From NCBI GenBank assembly GCA_040112665.1, contig CP157796.1, positions 684,813 to 748,812 on the forward strand: 64,000 bases of DNA, given 5' to 3'. Positions within the stretch are counted from its first letter, which is position 1; the number at the start of each line of letters is the position of its first letter. The stretch comes from Oceanicaulis sp. (GTDB taxonomy: Bacteria; Pseudomonadota; Alphaproteobacteria; Caulobacterales; Maricaulaceae). Made by a program: the position numbers and the translations under genes. The notes under the pieces are model-generated. The model saw only the letters and a list, made by a program, of their open reading frames with translations, did not search any database and had not been told where the DNA came from. Below, piece by piece: positions 1 to 7,548 of the stretch.

Positions 1-445
1 GGCGGGCCACGTCATGGGTTTCCGCGGCGAAGCCCACGACCAGCCGCGGCCGGCGCGGCGGGGCGAGCCCGGCGACGGTCTTCAGGATGTCGGGGTTTTC
101 GACGAGCTTCAGCGCAGCGAAGCCGGACTTGGCGAGCTTGAGCTTGCGATCGGACATCTCTGCGGGCCGCCAGTCGGCCACCGCCGCGACAGCCACGAAC
201 ACGTCGGCGGGCAGCGCGCCCTGGACCGCGGCGAGCATGTCGCGCGCGCTTTCCACGCTCACCCGCGTGACGCCGGCCGGCGCGTCGAGCGCGACCGGGC
301 CGGAGACCAGCGTGACGTCGAAGCCCTCGTCGCGCAGCGCCGCAGCGATCGCATAGCCCTGCTTGCCCGAGGAGCGGTTGGACAGAAACCGCACCGGGTC
401 GATGGCCTCCAGCGTCGGGCCGGCGGTGACGACGGCGCGCTTCAC
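1..445 (-). CDS. coaB: Phosphopantothenate-cysteine ligase (CoaB), separate from CoaC; partial at window edge
   Basis: This gene encodes the CoaB half of the usual CoaBC enzyme, which joins cysteine to 4'-phosphopantothenate in coenzyme A synthesis in the cytoplasm. It reads from a GTG at 445 and stays open for 148 codons to the window edge. The translation begins VKRAVVTAGPTLEAIDPVRF and continues with the family motif FLSNRSSGKQGYA, then AAVADWRPA, KLKLAK and NPDILK, all typical of the nucleotide-binding CoaB fold. The GTG overlaps the coaC stop in the four bases GTGA, so translation is probably coupled. In most bacteria the two domains form one polypeptide of about 400 residues; here a stop codon separates them. 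The C-terminal part lies outside the window. A sequencing frameshift in the linker is the alternative, although the tidy GTGA overlap argues for two real genes. Confidence 0.85.
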   Translation of the reverse strand, partial: MKRAVVTAGPTLEAIDPVRFLSNRSSGKQGYAIAAALRDEGFDVTLVSGPVALDAPAGVTRVSVESARDMLAAVQGALPADVFVAVAAVADWRPAEMSDRKLKLAKSGFAALKLVENPDILKTVAGLAPPRRPRLVVGFAAETHDVAR

Positions 446-987
446 GCCGAACGCAGCGCGTCGAGCACGGCGTCGGCGATGCGCTCGATCTCGGGCAGAC
501 GGCCCGGCCCGAACTCGCCGCACGCCATTTCGCCCTCGTCGGGCTCCATCACCGTGACGCCGCGCTCGCGCAGGGTGGCGACATTCTGAACGGTGGCGGG
601 GTGGGTCCACATGCGCACGTTCATCGCCGGCGCCATCAGTACAGGCGTGTCGGTCGCCAGAAGCGTGGTGGTGGCGAGATCGTCGCAGATCCCGCACGCA
701 TGCTTGGCGATGAGATTGGCCGTCGCCGGACAGACAAGAAGCAGGTCCGCCGAGCGCGAGAGCTCGATATGGCCCATTTCGGTCTCGTCGGTCAGCGAAA
801 ACAGGTCGTCATAGACCTTGTCGCCCGAAAGCGCGGCCAGGCTCATCGGCGTGACGAACTTTTTGGCCGCCGCGGTCATGACGCAGCGCGTCGCGACGCC
901 CCGCTTTTTCAGGAGCCGGACGAGTTCGAGCGATTTGTAGGCGGCGACACCGCCGCCGACGATGAGTAGTACGCGCTTGTCCGTCAT
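442..987 (-). CDS. coaC: Phosphopantothenoylcysteine decarboxylase (CoaC)
   Basis: This FMN-dependent HFCD-family enzyme decarboxylates 4'-phospho-N-pantothenoylcysteine to phosphopantetheine. The 181-residue protein starts MTDKRVLLIVGGGVAAYKS, the flavin-binding N-terminus of the family. It has PATANLIAKHACGICDDL and APAMNVRMW (the conserved PAMN substrate-recognition clamp). Near the C-terminus is ACGEFGPGRLPE, which carries the active-site cysteine and the glycine-rich flap. The protein stops right after the CoaC domain, at ALRSA, and coaB follows in a different frame with a four-base overlap. Its length matches stand-alone decarboxylases rather than fused CoaBC. It heads a coaC-coaB pair downstream of the Doc toxin gene on the same strand, with an 80-base gap. 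Confidence 0.9.
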   Translation of the reverse strand: MTDKRVLLIVGGGVAAYKSLELVRLLKKRGVATRCVMTAAAKKFVTPMSLAALSGDKVYDDLFSLTDETEMGHIELSRSADLLLVCPATANLIAKHACGICDDLATTTLLATDTPVLMAPAMNVRMWTHPATVQNVATLRERGVTVMEPDEGEMACGEFGPGRLPEIERIADAVLDALRSA

Positions 988-1068
988 GGCCGTCGCCCTT
1001 CGGAAAATCCTGTCCGGCGTTACTAACCCCGCCCGGCCCGCCCGTCACCTGCGGCGGCGGCGGCGGGG

Positions 1069-1476
1069 TCAGGGGGCGTCTTCGAGCCGATACGACCATC
1101 GCTCCAGCCATTCGCGGAAACCGGCCTCGTCCAGCACGCCTTCGGCCAGCGCGAGCACGGTCCCGGTCGCCTCACGCTCAGGCGCGTCGAGATACCAGCC
1201 GTTGATGCGCAGGGTGACATACGCGCAGATGAACGCCATTCGCTTGTTGCCGTCCACAAAGGGATGGTTTCGGGCGATGCCGAACGCGATCGTCGCGGCG
1301 AGTTCGTGAACGCTGGGCGTATCGGCGGCGTAGGCGATGCGGTTGTCGGCGCGAGCGAGCGCAGACCTGAGCCCGCCCTCGTCGCGCAGACCGGCCGCAC
1401 CGCCGGTGACCGCCATTTCACGCTCATACGCGTCCAGCACCGCCTCTATCGGAGGCAGCGCGATCCCGGCGCTCAT
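1069..1476 (-). CDS. doc: Doc/Fic-family toxin of a type II toxin-antitoxin system
   Basis: The product (135 residues from the ATG at 1476) resembles the death-on-curing toxin, a Fic-fold protein that in phage P1 phosphorylates elongation factor Tu and stops translation. It carries the diagnostic catalytic loop HPFVDGNKRMAF, which fits the Doc/Fic consensus HxFxxGNKR with an aspartate before the glycine. The N-terminal LPPIEAVLDAYEREM and the segment GLRDEGGLRSALARADN are also typical of Doc. The start overlaps the stop of the upstream antitoxin gene in ATGA, the standard antitoxin-first arrangement. An upstream in-frame extension to 1518 exists but would overlap the antitoxin by more than 40 bases and is less likely. 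Whether the toxin is active cannot be judged from sequence. Confidence 0.85.
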   Translation of the reverse strand: MSAGIALPPIEAVLDAYEREMAVTGGAAGLRDEGGLRSALARADNRIAYAADTPSVHELAATIAFGIARNHPFVDGNKRMAFICAYVTLRINGWYLDAPEREATGTVLALAEGVLDEAGFREWLERWSYRLEDAP

Positions 1477-1748
1477 TTTGACAGCTCGTCGAGCGTTCGG
1501 GCGTAGCGGCCACGGCATTCGGCGTAGGCGTCCATGACCGCGTCATACGCCCCGCCCGCCGCGCTGATCACCACGCGGCCCTTTTCCGAGCGCACGGTGA
1601 CCGGCGTGTCCGGCGACAGGCCGGCCGCATCCAGCGCCTTGCGCGACAGGGTCACCCCATAGCTGTTGCCGGTCTTTCTGAGCTTGCGTTGCTCTTCGAC
1701 GGGCGTCTTGCCGGGGTCGTGATCGAAGCTGTGATTTTTTTCGCGCAT
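1473..1748 (-). CDS. AbrB/MazE-type antitoxin partner of Doc
   Basis: The 91-residue protein has an N-terminal swapped-hairpin AbrB-like DNA-binding region, around residues 20-62 (RKLRKTGNSYGVTLSRKAL, then SPDTPVTVRSEKGRVVIS). The last 25 residues (YDAVMDAYAECRGRYARTL) look like a toxin-binding tail that would occupy the Doc active site. The start at 1748 is preceded by a strong AGGAGG sequence; an ATG seven codons further upstream has no such site. The gene overlaps doc by four bases, giving the usual antitoxin-toxin operon. Its promoter contains a perfect inverted repeat, so autoregulation by the antitoxin or the antitoxin-toxin complex is expected from this class of systems. AbrB-type antitoxins paired with Doc rather than a Phd-type partner are a known variant. 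Confidence 0.8.
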   Translation of the reverse strand: MREKNHSFDHDPGKTPVEEQRKLRKTGNSYGVTLSRKALDAAGLSPDTPVTVRSEKGRVVISAAGGAYDAVMDAYAECRGRYARTLDELSK

Positions 1749-1766
1749 GGCGGCCTCCTGCGAGAC

Positions 1767-1795
1767 CATATAAGCACAAACGTGCTTACGTTCAA
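1767..1795 (-). promoter_or_regulatory. Promoter and operator of the antitoxin-doc operon
   Basis: Reading the minus strand, a -35 element TTGAAC (1795-1790) and a -10 element TATATG (1772-1767) are separated by exactly 17 bases. The spacer is filled by a perfect inverted repeat, TAAGCAC-AAAC-GTGCTTA on the plus strand (1771-1788). A protein bound there would block RNA polymerase directly, as expected for an autoregulated toxin-antitoxin operon. The -35 overlaps the stop codon of ubiB, so the module sits immediately behind that gene. Confidence 0.7.
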
Positions 1796-3348
1796 CCGCC
1801 CGCCTCGAACGCGCCGAAGAAATACGCCGTGATCAGCGCGCCGGCCGCTGCGATCACGATCGCAGTGAGAATGCGGCCCGCCCATTTCTGCGCCAGAACA
1901 CGCGGCCGGATCGGGGGTTCGACCTCGATGGCTTCGGCCGCGCGCGACAGCCGCTCGATCGTGTCCGGCAGGGACAGAAGCGCCTCGTGAATCCGCTTGA
2001 GGTCGGCGACCATGTCGCGGACCTTGCCTTCAGGGCCGAGCTCGCGGCGCATGAAGCGCTCCACGGCCGGCGCGGACGCCTCCCACATATTGTGCCGGTC
2101 GGTCAGGGTCCGGCACACCCCTTCGGCCTGCACCATGGTCTTTTGCAGCATGACGAGCTGAGGCTGCAGGTGCATGTCGAACAGATCGGTGATCTCGAAC
2201 AGCTGCAGCAGCACGCGGCTCATCGGCACCTGGTCGGCGGTCTTGCCGAAGATCGGTTCGGCGACGGCCCGGAGCGCGCTGGCGAAATCGGCCTTCGAGA
2301 ACCGGCCGGGCACGTAGCCTGCAGCGAAATGGGCTTCGGCCGCGGCGTCGTAATCGCGCGTCAGGAAGCCGTGCAGGATGAGCGCGAGATAGCGCCGCTC
2401 CTCCGCGCCCAGCCGGCCCATGATTCCGAAATCGACCGCCCAGAGCCGGCCGTCGCGCGCCACGAACAGATTGCCCGCGTGCAGATCGGCGTGAAACACG
2501 CCGCGTTCGAGCGCGGTCGTCAGGAAAGCGTCGGTGAGATCGGCGGCGAGCTTGACCCGGTCGATCCCGGCGGCGTCCACCGCCTCCATGTCGGTCAGCG
2601 GTATCGCGTCCAGCCATTCGGTCGTCAGAACGCGCTTGGCGGTGCGCGACCAGTCGACCTCGGGGATGAAGAAGTTCTCGGCGGCGACGGCGGCTTCGGA
2701 CAGCTCTGACGCGCTGGCCGCCTCGAGGCGCAGATCGGTCTCCAGCGTGAGCGAGCGGGCGACGGTGTCCACGAAGGCGCGGGGCTCCATGCGCTTGGAG
2801 GCGGGGAAGAGCCCTTCGGCCAGCCTCGCGCCCAGCTTCATCGCGGAGATGTCGCGCTTGATCCGCGTCTCGACGTCGGGGCGCAGGATCTTCACAGCGA
2901 CCTTCCGGCCGTCCGTGGTGGTCGCCTTGTGGACCTGGGCGATGGAGGCCGCAGCCACCGGCTCGCCCAGATGGGTGAACCAGTCCTCGACCTCGCCGCC
3001 GAGCTCGGCCTTCAGGGTCTCGCGCGCCTTTTCGAGCCCGAACGGCTCCATCTTGTCCTGCAGCCGGGCGAGGCCGCGGGCGAAATGCGGCCCGACCACG
3101 TCGGCGCGCGTGGCCAGCACCTGGCCGAATTTCACATAGGACGGGCCGAGCTTTTCCAGCGCGCGCGCCAGCCGCTCGCCGGGATTTTCGGCGCGGTCGC
3201 GAATGGCGATCAGCCGGGCGAACTTGCCCATGAAGCGCGCCGGCGCGGGGAACACCTGCTGGTATTCCTTGGGGAAAATCGCGTCATGGCGCGCCAGCGT
3301 CCACGCGGCGCGCGCCAGGCGGGCGATATTTGAAAGCGTCCTGAACAC
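1792..3348 (-). CDS. ubiB: Ubiquinone biosynthesis protein UbiB (ABC1/ADCK atypical kinase)
   Basis: UbiB is a membrane-bound atypical kinase/ATPase needed for ubiquinone biosynthesis. The 518-residue protein has the invariant KxGQ motif (YVKFGQVLATR, about residues 72-82) that marks this family, followed by the alanine-rich nucleotide loop AAASIAQVHKA and the lysine motif KVAVKILRP. The kinase-like catalytic segment FHADLHAGNLFV and the metal-binding VDFGIMGRL come later. Two hydrophobic segments at the C-terminus (LTAIVIAAAGALITAYFFGAF) anchor it in the inner membrane. The start is a GTG at 3348. In many alphaproteobacteria ubiE, ubiB and coaBC are contiguous; here ubiB is still near coaCB but ubiE lies about 14 kb away on the same strand. 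Confidence 0.95.
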   Translation of the reverse strand: MFRTLSNIARLARAAWTLARHDAIFPKEYQQVFPAPARFMGKFARLIAIRDRAENPGERLARALEKLGPSYVKFGQVLATRADVVGPHFARGLARLQDKMEPFGLEKARETLKAELGGEVEDWFTHLGEPVAAASIAQVHKATTTDGRKVAVKILRPDVETRIKRDISAMKLGARLAEGLFPASKRMEPRAFVDTVARSLTLETDLRLEAASASELSEAAVAAENFFIPEVDWSRTAKRVLTTEWLDAIPLTDMEAVDAAGIDRVKLAADLTDAFLTTALERGVFHADLHAGNLFVARDGRLWAVDFGIMGRLGAEERRYLALILHGFLTRDYDAAAEAHFAAGYVPGRFSKADFASALRAVAEPIFGKTADQVPMSRVLLQLFEITDLFDMHLQPQLVMLQKTMVQAEGVCRTLTDRHNMWEASAPAVERFMRRELGPEGKVRDMVADLKRIHEALLSLPDTIERLSRAAEAIEVEPPIRPRVLAQKWAGRILTAIVIAAAGALITAYFFGAFEAGG

Positions 3349-3397
3349 GGTAGGGAGGTTTAGGGCGCGCGGGCGGGCTTGGCGAGGGCTTGCGTGA

Positions 3398-4636
3398 CTA
3401 AAGCTGCGCGCGCCGCCGCGACAGAAACTCGCGCACCGCCGGATCGGCGCTCAGCGCCGCGGCGCGGTCATAGGCGGCGCGCGCGTCCTCGAGCCGCCCG
3501 GCCGCCGCGAGCCAGTGCGCGCGAGCGGCCTCGAGCGGCTGATGGTCGGCCGCGTGCAGGCCTTCAAGCAGGCCGAGCGCGGCGTCCGCGCCGAAGGCCT
3601 CGCCATGCGCGCAGGCCCGCGCGATCTGCGCGCCCAGACCCGCCTCGCCCGACTGGTGAAGCGCGTCGTAAAGCGACGCAGCGGCGGGCCAGTTGGTCCG
3701 CCCGGTCAGCCGGCGTTCGGCGTGCACGGACTGGATCGCGGCCTCCAGCGCATAGCGCCCGGGCGGCGCGAGACCGAGCGCATGCTTGAGCGCGGTTTCG
3801 GCGCGCGCGATCGCCGCACCGTCCCACAGCGCCGGGTCCTGATCGGAGAGCGGGACGAACCGGCCTTCGCCATCGCGGCGGGCCGGCGCGCGCGCCTCGC
3901 AGTATTCGATCAGCGCGAACAGCGCCCAGGCTTCCGCCGCGCCGGGGCTGAGCTCGGTTATGAGCCGGGCGAGAAAGCGCGCCTCTTCGGTAAGGTCGCG
4001 GACCTTGCCCTCGCCCGCCGGCGCCTCCCAGCCCGCCCCGTAGGCCGCGTAGACGGCGTCGAGGACAGGAGCGAGGCGAGCGGGCAAGGCGTCCGCGCCC
4101 GGCGGGTCGAAGACCAGGCCCGCCTGTTTGATCGCCGCCTTGCCGCGCGACAGGCGCTGCCCCATCGCCGCGGGGCTGACCAGAAACGCCGATCCGATCC
4201 GCGCCGCGTCGAGCCCCAGAACGACCTGCAGCATCAACGGCGTACGCAGGCCCGGATCGATCGCGGGATCGGCGCAGGCGAGCATCAAACCGAGCCGGTG
4301 ATCGGGCAGAGCGCCGGCTTCAGCCGCCTCGGCGAGGCCGTCGGTCAGGAGCGCGAGCTGAGGTTCGGCCTCACGCCGGACCGCATCGCGGCGGGACCGG
4401 TCGATCAGCTTGCGGCGCGCCGTGGTGAGAAGCCAGGCTTCGGGCCGGTCCGGCGGGCCGTCTTCCGGCCAGCGTTCCAGCGCCGCCGCGAACGCGTCGG
4501 CAAGTGCGTCCTCGGCCGCGGCGAGGTCGCGCGTGCGTCTGACGAGGCTCGCCAACAGCTTGCCGTAGGCGTTGCGGGCGGCGGCCTCCGCCGCCGCCCG
4601 TCCCGCCGTTTCAGACCGGGCCGGCTCAGCCGCCAT
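3398..4636 (-). CDS. ECF RNA polymerase sigma factor, ECF42-like, with C-terminal helical extension
   Basis: The N-terminal third carries extracytoplasmic-function sigma domains: region 2 contains AEDALADAFAAALERWP and PEAWLLTTARRKLIDRSRR. Region 4 contains LMLQVVLGLDAARIGSAFLV and MGQRLSRGKAAI. The remaining ~240 residues form an alanine-rich helical extension (PARLAPVLDAVYAAYGAGW onward) with TPR-like helices, as in ECF42 factors, which are about 410 residues long. From the ATG at 4636 this protein is 412 residues. It overlaps the preceding DGPF-protein gene by 11 bases and closes a three-gene operon. ECF42 factors have no anti-sigma factor and are encoded with DGPF (YCII) proteins, exactly as seen here. 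A longer in-frame start at 4729 would lie deep inside the DGPF gene and was rejected. The stimulus is unknown. Confidence 0.85.
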   Translation of the reverse strand: MAAEPARSETAGRAAAEAAARNAYGKLLASLVRRTRDLAAAEDALADAFAAALERWPEDGPPDRPEAWLLTTARRKLIDRSRRDAVRREAEPQLALLTDGLAEAAEAGALPDHRLGLMLACADPAIDPGLRTPLMLQVVLGLDAARIGSAFLVSPAAMGQRLSRGKAAIKQAGLVFDPPGADALPARLAPVLDAVYAAYGAGWEAPAGEGKVRDLTEEARFLARLITELSPGAAEAWALFALIEYCEARAPARRDGEGRFVPLSDQDPALWDGAAIARAETALKHALGLAPPGRYALEAAIQSVHAERRLTGRTNWPAAASLYDALHQSGEAGLGAQIARACAHGEAFGADAALGLLEGLHAADHQPLEAARAHWLAAAGRLEDARAAYDRAAALSADPAVREFLSRRRAQL

Positions 4637-4967
4637 AGTCGGGGACGGGCCGCACCTCGACCGCGCCGCCAGGCAGGCTCGGGCACCGCTTCGCCCAGTC
4701 GATCGCCTCGGCTTCGCTCGCCGCCTCAATCACATAGAACCCGCCGAGCTGTTCCTTGCTGTCCGCGAACGGGCCGTCCTGCACCTTGCCGTCACGGACG
4801 ATCTTCGCGGAAGCGGCGGGCTCGAGCGGCTCGCCGGCGACCATCGCGCCGGCTTTCACCAGCGCGTCGGTGTAGGCCATGTGCCTGGCGAAGACTTCGC
4901 CCTGCTCGGCCTCGCTCATCACCAGCCAGCGCGCTTCGACGTCATGCAGAAGAAGGACGTATTTCAT
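4626..4967 (-). CDS. DGPF/YCII-family protein associated with ECF42 sigma factor
   Basis: The 113-residue protein belongs to the YCII-related dimeric alpha-beta barrel family. It shows the name-giving motif in VQDGPFADSKEQLGGFYVIE and ends with GGAVEVRPVPDYGG, the conserved C-terminal strand motif EVRP. The N-terminus MKYVLLLHDVEARW is a typical first strand. It lies between a second DGPF gene (overlap ATGA) and the ECF42-like sigma gene (11-base overlap), so all three are probably translated in a coupled way. DGPF proteins are genetically linked to this sigma group and thought to act with it, but their biochemical role is not established; an enzymatic function is not evident here. Confidence 0.85.
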   Translation of the reverse strand: MKYVLLLHDVEARWLVMSEAEQGEVFARHMAYTDALVKAGAMVAGEPLEPAASAKIVRDGKVQDGPFADSKEQLGGFYVIEAASEAEAIDWAKRCPSLPGGAVEVRPVPDYGG

Positions 4968-5329
4968 CGGTTCATCTCCGGAACTTCGGCCATGGGGAGG
5001 ACGGGGCGGACCTCGACGGCGCCGGCCGAAGCCGCCGGGCAGCGTTCAGCCCAGGCGAGCGCGTCTTCAAGGCTGTCCGCCTCGATGATCGCGAACCCGC
5101 CCAGCTGTTCCTTGCTGTCGGCGAAGGGCCCGTCCTGGAGCGAGCGGCCCGCGCCGTTCACGCGCACCACCGCGCCGGTTTCGGGGGCTTTCAGACAGGC
5201 GCCTGAGGAGGTTTTCTCGCCCAGCGCACCGAAATACGCCGCCCAGGTCGACCAGTAGGCGGCTGCGTCCGGACCGGTCCGGCGCGCGAAGGACTTCTCG
5301 TCCTCGTGGAAGATGATTGCGAACTGCAT
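4964..5329 (-). CDS. Second DGPF/YCII-family protein of the ECF42 operon
   Basis: The 121-residue protein starts MQFAIIFHEDEKSFARRTG at the ATG at 5329, preceded by the ribosome-binding sequence GGAGAGAG. It contains LQDGPFADSKEQLGGFAIIE, a near copy of the signature in its downstream neighbour, and ends with GAVEVRPVLPMAEVPEMNR. It differs by carrying an insertion (YWSTWAAYFGALGEK) typical of the longer YCII subclass. Its stop overlaps the next gene in ATGA. It is probably the first gene of the sigma operon, with the promoter in the 140-base gap to the divergent lipoprotein gene; no clear promoter was recognised there. An upstream in-frame extension to 5416 has no ribosome-binding site. Confidence 0.83.
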   Translation of the reverse strand: MQFAIIFHEDEKSFARRTGPDAAAYWSTWAAYFGALGEKTSSGACLKAPETGAVVRVNGAGRSLQDGPFADSKEQLGGFAIIEADSLEDALAWAERCPAASAGAVEVRPVLPMAEVPEMNR

Positions 5330-5470
5330 GGCTCTCTCCGTCGTGAGCCGCCGGACCACCCGGTGCCCCGACACCGAGACGGGCGGCGCCCGCGCATTTC
5401 GACATTCGGACCCCAAAAATTTTTCCCGGCAAGCTCGCGCTGACCGCAGGGCGGACCTAAATCACCGGCC

Positions 5471-5893
5471 ATGCCCCGCTCCGCCCTCCTGATCCTTGCG
5501 GTCCCGGCCGCGTTCTCGCTCATCGCCTGCGGCGATCAGGGCCCGCCAGACACGCCGCTTTACGAGATCGACCAGAGCGCGGCGGCCGCCCCCGCCGATC
5601 CGCGCCTGGACGGGGAATGGCGCGCCGTGCTGGACACCACCGTCGACCCGAGGCCCCTCGATCTCAGCATCGATCTTGTAACCGAGCCGCCTTCGGTCGT
5701 CCTGCGGGCGCCCGGTCAGGGCGGCGCGGCGATCGTGTTCGATCAGGTGCGGCTGGACGGTTCTGAGATCGCCTTCGCCACCCGGCTGGGCGCCTTCCGC
5801 TTCGAAGGCGCGCTGACCGGCGAGGACACCATCGAGGGCGTGCTTCATCAGGGCGGGCTCAGAAGTCCGCTGGTCTGGCGCCGCGACGGCTAG
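5471..5893 (+). CDS. Putative lipoprotein of unknown function
   Basis: The 140-residue product starts with a lipoprotein signal peptide, MPRSALLILAVPAAFSLIAC, where the lipobox L-I-A-C places the lipidated cysteine at residue 20. The mature part has no recognised domain. It reads as a small beta-rich region (GEWRAVLDTTVDPRPLDLS, FDQVRLDGSEIAFATRLGAF) in which alternate hydrophobic residues suggest a lipocalin-like or barrel fold with extracytoplasmic location. It is divergent from the DGPF/sigma operon and upstream of the SDR gene on the same strand with a 68-base gap. Function not recognised. Confidence 0.6.
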   Translation: MPRSALLILAVPAAFSLIACGDQGPPDTPLYEIDQSAAAAPADPRLDGEWRAVLDTTVDPRPLDLSIDLVTEPPSVVLRAPGQGGAAIVFDQVRLDGSEIAFATRLGAFRFEGALTGEDTIEGVLHQGGLRSPLVWRRDG

Positions 5894-5961
5894 GCCCGGC
5901 TGGACAGGCGCGGCGGCGCGTTCCACTTTCGGCCACCGATACGCACCAAGGGAGACCCGCC

Positions 5962-6795
5962 ATGGCCCGCCGCCTCTGCCTCGTCACCGGAGCCTCCTCG
6001 GGGATCGGCGCGGCCTTCGCCCGCGTCTTCGCCCGCAAGGGCTGGGATCTCGCCCTGGTCGCCCGGCGCGAGGAGAAGCTCAAGGACCTCGCCGAGGAGC
6101 TGAAGGCGCAGTTCGGCGTGGACAGCCTGATCATCCCGGCCGACCTCTCCGATCCTGCAGCGCCCGAAGCGATCCTCAAGGCGATCGAGGCGCAGGGCCG
6201 GCAGGTGGACGGGCTTGTGAACAACGCCGGCGCGGGCCAGCCCGGCGGGCTTCTGGACACCGCCTGGGAGACCCAGGAGCGGTTCCTCGAACTCATGCTG
6301 ACGAGCTATCTCAGGCTCATGCGCCTGGTCGCGCCGGGCATGGCCGAGCGCGGCTACGGCCGGATCGTCAACATATCCTCGGTCAGCGCGCTTCTGCCCG
6401 CCGCGAAAGCCCATACGACCTATTCGGGCACGCTCTATCCGGGAATAAAGTCGCTGCTGATCAAGGCCTCCGACGCGCTGGGCGTCGAGCTCGAAGGCAA
6501 GGGCGTGCATGTCACCGCCGTGGCGCCGGGCTACACCATGTCGGAGTTTCACGACGTGAACGGCGCGCGCGGCACGGTCAGCAAGCTGCCGTCCTACTGG
6601 ATGCTCAGCGCCGAAGACGTCGCCGAGGCCGGATACGACGCGGTCGAGCGCAACGTCGCCCTGCGCGTGCCCGGCGCCTTCTACAAATTCCTGACCGGCC
6701 TTGTCCGCGTGCTGCCCGATCCTATCGGCCGGGCGCTCCTGCGCTCGCAGGAAAAGCGCATGGCCAGCCAGGCCGGCGCGCAGGCGGCGCAATAG
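5962..6795 (+). CDS. Short-chain dehydrogenase/reductase (SDR)
   Basis: The 277-residue protein is a classical SDR that would oxidise or reduce an alcohol/ketone with NAD(P)(H). The cofactor loop TGASSGIGAAF (residues 9-19) is near the N-terminus, and the structural NNAGAG motif is present. The active site has the serine in NISSVSALLPAAK and the YPGIK (YxxxK) pair after TTYSGTL. A basic residue following the second strand (ARREEK) suggests NADP preference. The later motif VAPGYTMSEF fits the PG motif of SDRs. Substrate cannot be inferred; the family with ARREEKL and this length is often annotated as a broad short-chain oxidoreductase. It starts after a good GGGAG sequence and ends one base before pyrF, with which it likely forms an operon. 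Confidence 0.88.
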   Translation: MARRLCLVTGASSGIGAAFARVFARKGWDLALVARREEKLKDLAEELKAQFGVDSLIIPADLSDPAAPEAILKAIEAQGRQVDGLVNNAGAGQPGGLLDTAWETQERFLELMLTSYLRLMRLVAPGMAERGYGRIVNISSVSALLPAAKAHTTYSGTLYPGIKSLLIKASDALGVELEGKGVHVTAVAPGYTMSEFHDVNGARGTVSKLPSYWMLSAEDVAEAGYDAVERNVALRVPGAFYKFLTGLVRVLPDPIGRALLRSQEKRMASQAGAQAAQ

Positions 6796-6796
6796 C

Positions 6797-7489
6797 ATGA
6801 CCGCCGATCCCCGCCTCATCACCGCGCTGGACGTGCCCTCCGTGACCGAAGCCGAGACGCTGGTCGGCCGGATCGGGGCGGGGTGCGGGTTCTACAAGAT
6901 CGGCCTGCAGCTGCTTCCCGTAGGCGGGACGGAGCTGGCCGCGCGGCTGAAGGGGGGCGGCTATTCCACCTTCCTCGATTACAAGCTTCACGACATCCCC
7001 GCGACGGTGGAGAAGGCGACCCGCTCGATCGCGTACACCGGCGCGGGCGACCTTCTGACCGTGCACGCCGAACCGCCGGTGATGAAAGCCGCCGCCGAGG
7101 GCCGCAGGGACAGCCGTTTGAAAATCCTCGGGGTCACCGTTCTGACCGCTTACGACGACGCCATGCTCAAGGAGATCGGCTACGTCATGAGCGCGCGCGA
7201 TCTCGTCATGAAACGCGTCGATCAGGCGGTGCAGGCGGGGATAGACGGGGTGGTGGCGAGCCCGCTGGAAGCGGCCGAGATTGCCGCGCGCGTGCCCCCG
7301 GGCTTTCTCATCGTCACGCCGGGCGTGCGTCCGGCCGGGTCCGACACCGGCGACCAGAAACGCATCGCCACCCCCGCCGACGCCCTGAAAGCGGGCGCCA
7401 CCCACCTCGTCGTCGGCCGCCCGATCACCGAAGCGCCCGATCCGGGAAAAGCCGCGAAAGCGTTCAGCGCGGAGATGGGCGGGGTGTGA
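6797..7489 (+). CDS. pyrF: Orotidine 5'-phosphate decarboxylase
   Basis: PyrF converts orotidine monophosphate to UMP, the last step of de novo UMP synthesis. The 230-residue product begins MTADPRLITALDVPSV, the usual first strand of the TIM barrel with the substrate aspartate (ALDV). It has the catalytic lysine-aspartate array LDYKLHDIP (DxKxxDI). Other hallmarks are LTVHAEPPVMKAA, GVTVLTAYDD, VVASPLEA, TPGVRP and the phosphate-binding VVGRPITEA. The start at 6797 was chosen because it lies one base after the SDR stop and gives the family length; an upstream in-frame start would lie inside the SDR gene. Confidence 0.95.
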   Translation: MTADPRLITALDVPSVTEAETLVGRIGAGCGFYKIGLQLLPVGGTELAARLKGGGYSTFLDYKLHDIPATVEKATRSIAYTGAGDLLTVHAEPPVMKAAAEGRRDSRLKILGVTVLTAYDDAMLKEIGYVMSARDLVMKRVDQAVQAGIDGVVASPLEAAEIAARVPPGFLIVTPGVRPAGSDTGDQKRIATPADALKAGATHLVVGRPITEAPDPGKAAKAFSAEMGGV

Positions 7490-7494
7490 GGACC

Positions 7495-7542
7495 CAACAA
7501 AAACGTTGTGCATATTGACGCCCAACAAAATTGTTGTATTGT
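7495..7542 (+). promoter_or_regulatory. Promoter with two palindromic operators in front of the ImmA/IrrE gene
   Basis: Two related sites occur 28 bases apart: CAACAA-AAAC-GTTGTG (7495-7510) and CAACAA-AA-TTGTTG (7523-7536), the second a perfect inverted repeat with a two-base centre. The second lies in the spacer of a candidate promoter, TTGACG (7515-7520) and TATTGT (7537-7542), 16 bases apart. The expected transcription start, about seven bases after the -10, falls on the ATG at 7549, which has no ribosome-binding site, so the mRNA may be leaderless. The operators are probably bound by the HTH domain of the gene they precede. Confidence 0.6.
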
Positions 7543-7548
7543 GCGCCT

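Noticed and set aside
3515..5206. 563-residue open frame on the plus strand over the ECF42 operon
   Set aside because: It overlaps three coupled genes on the opposite strand, has no recognised motif and is arginine-rich, which is typical of a shadow frame.
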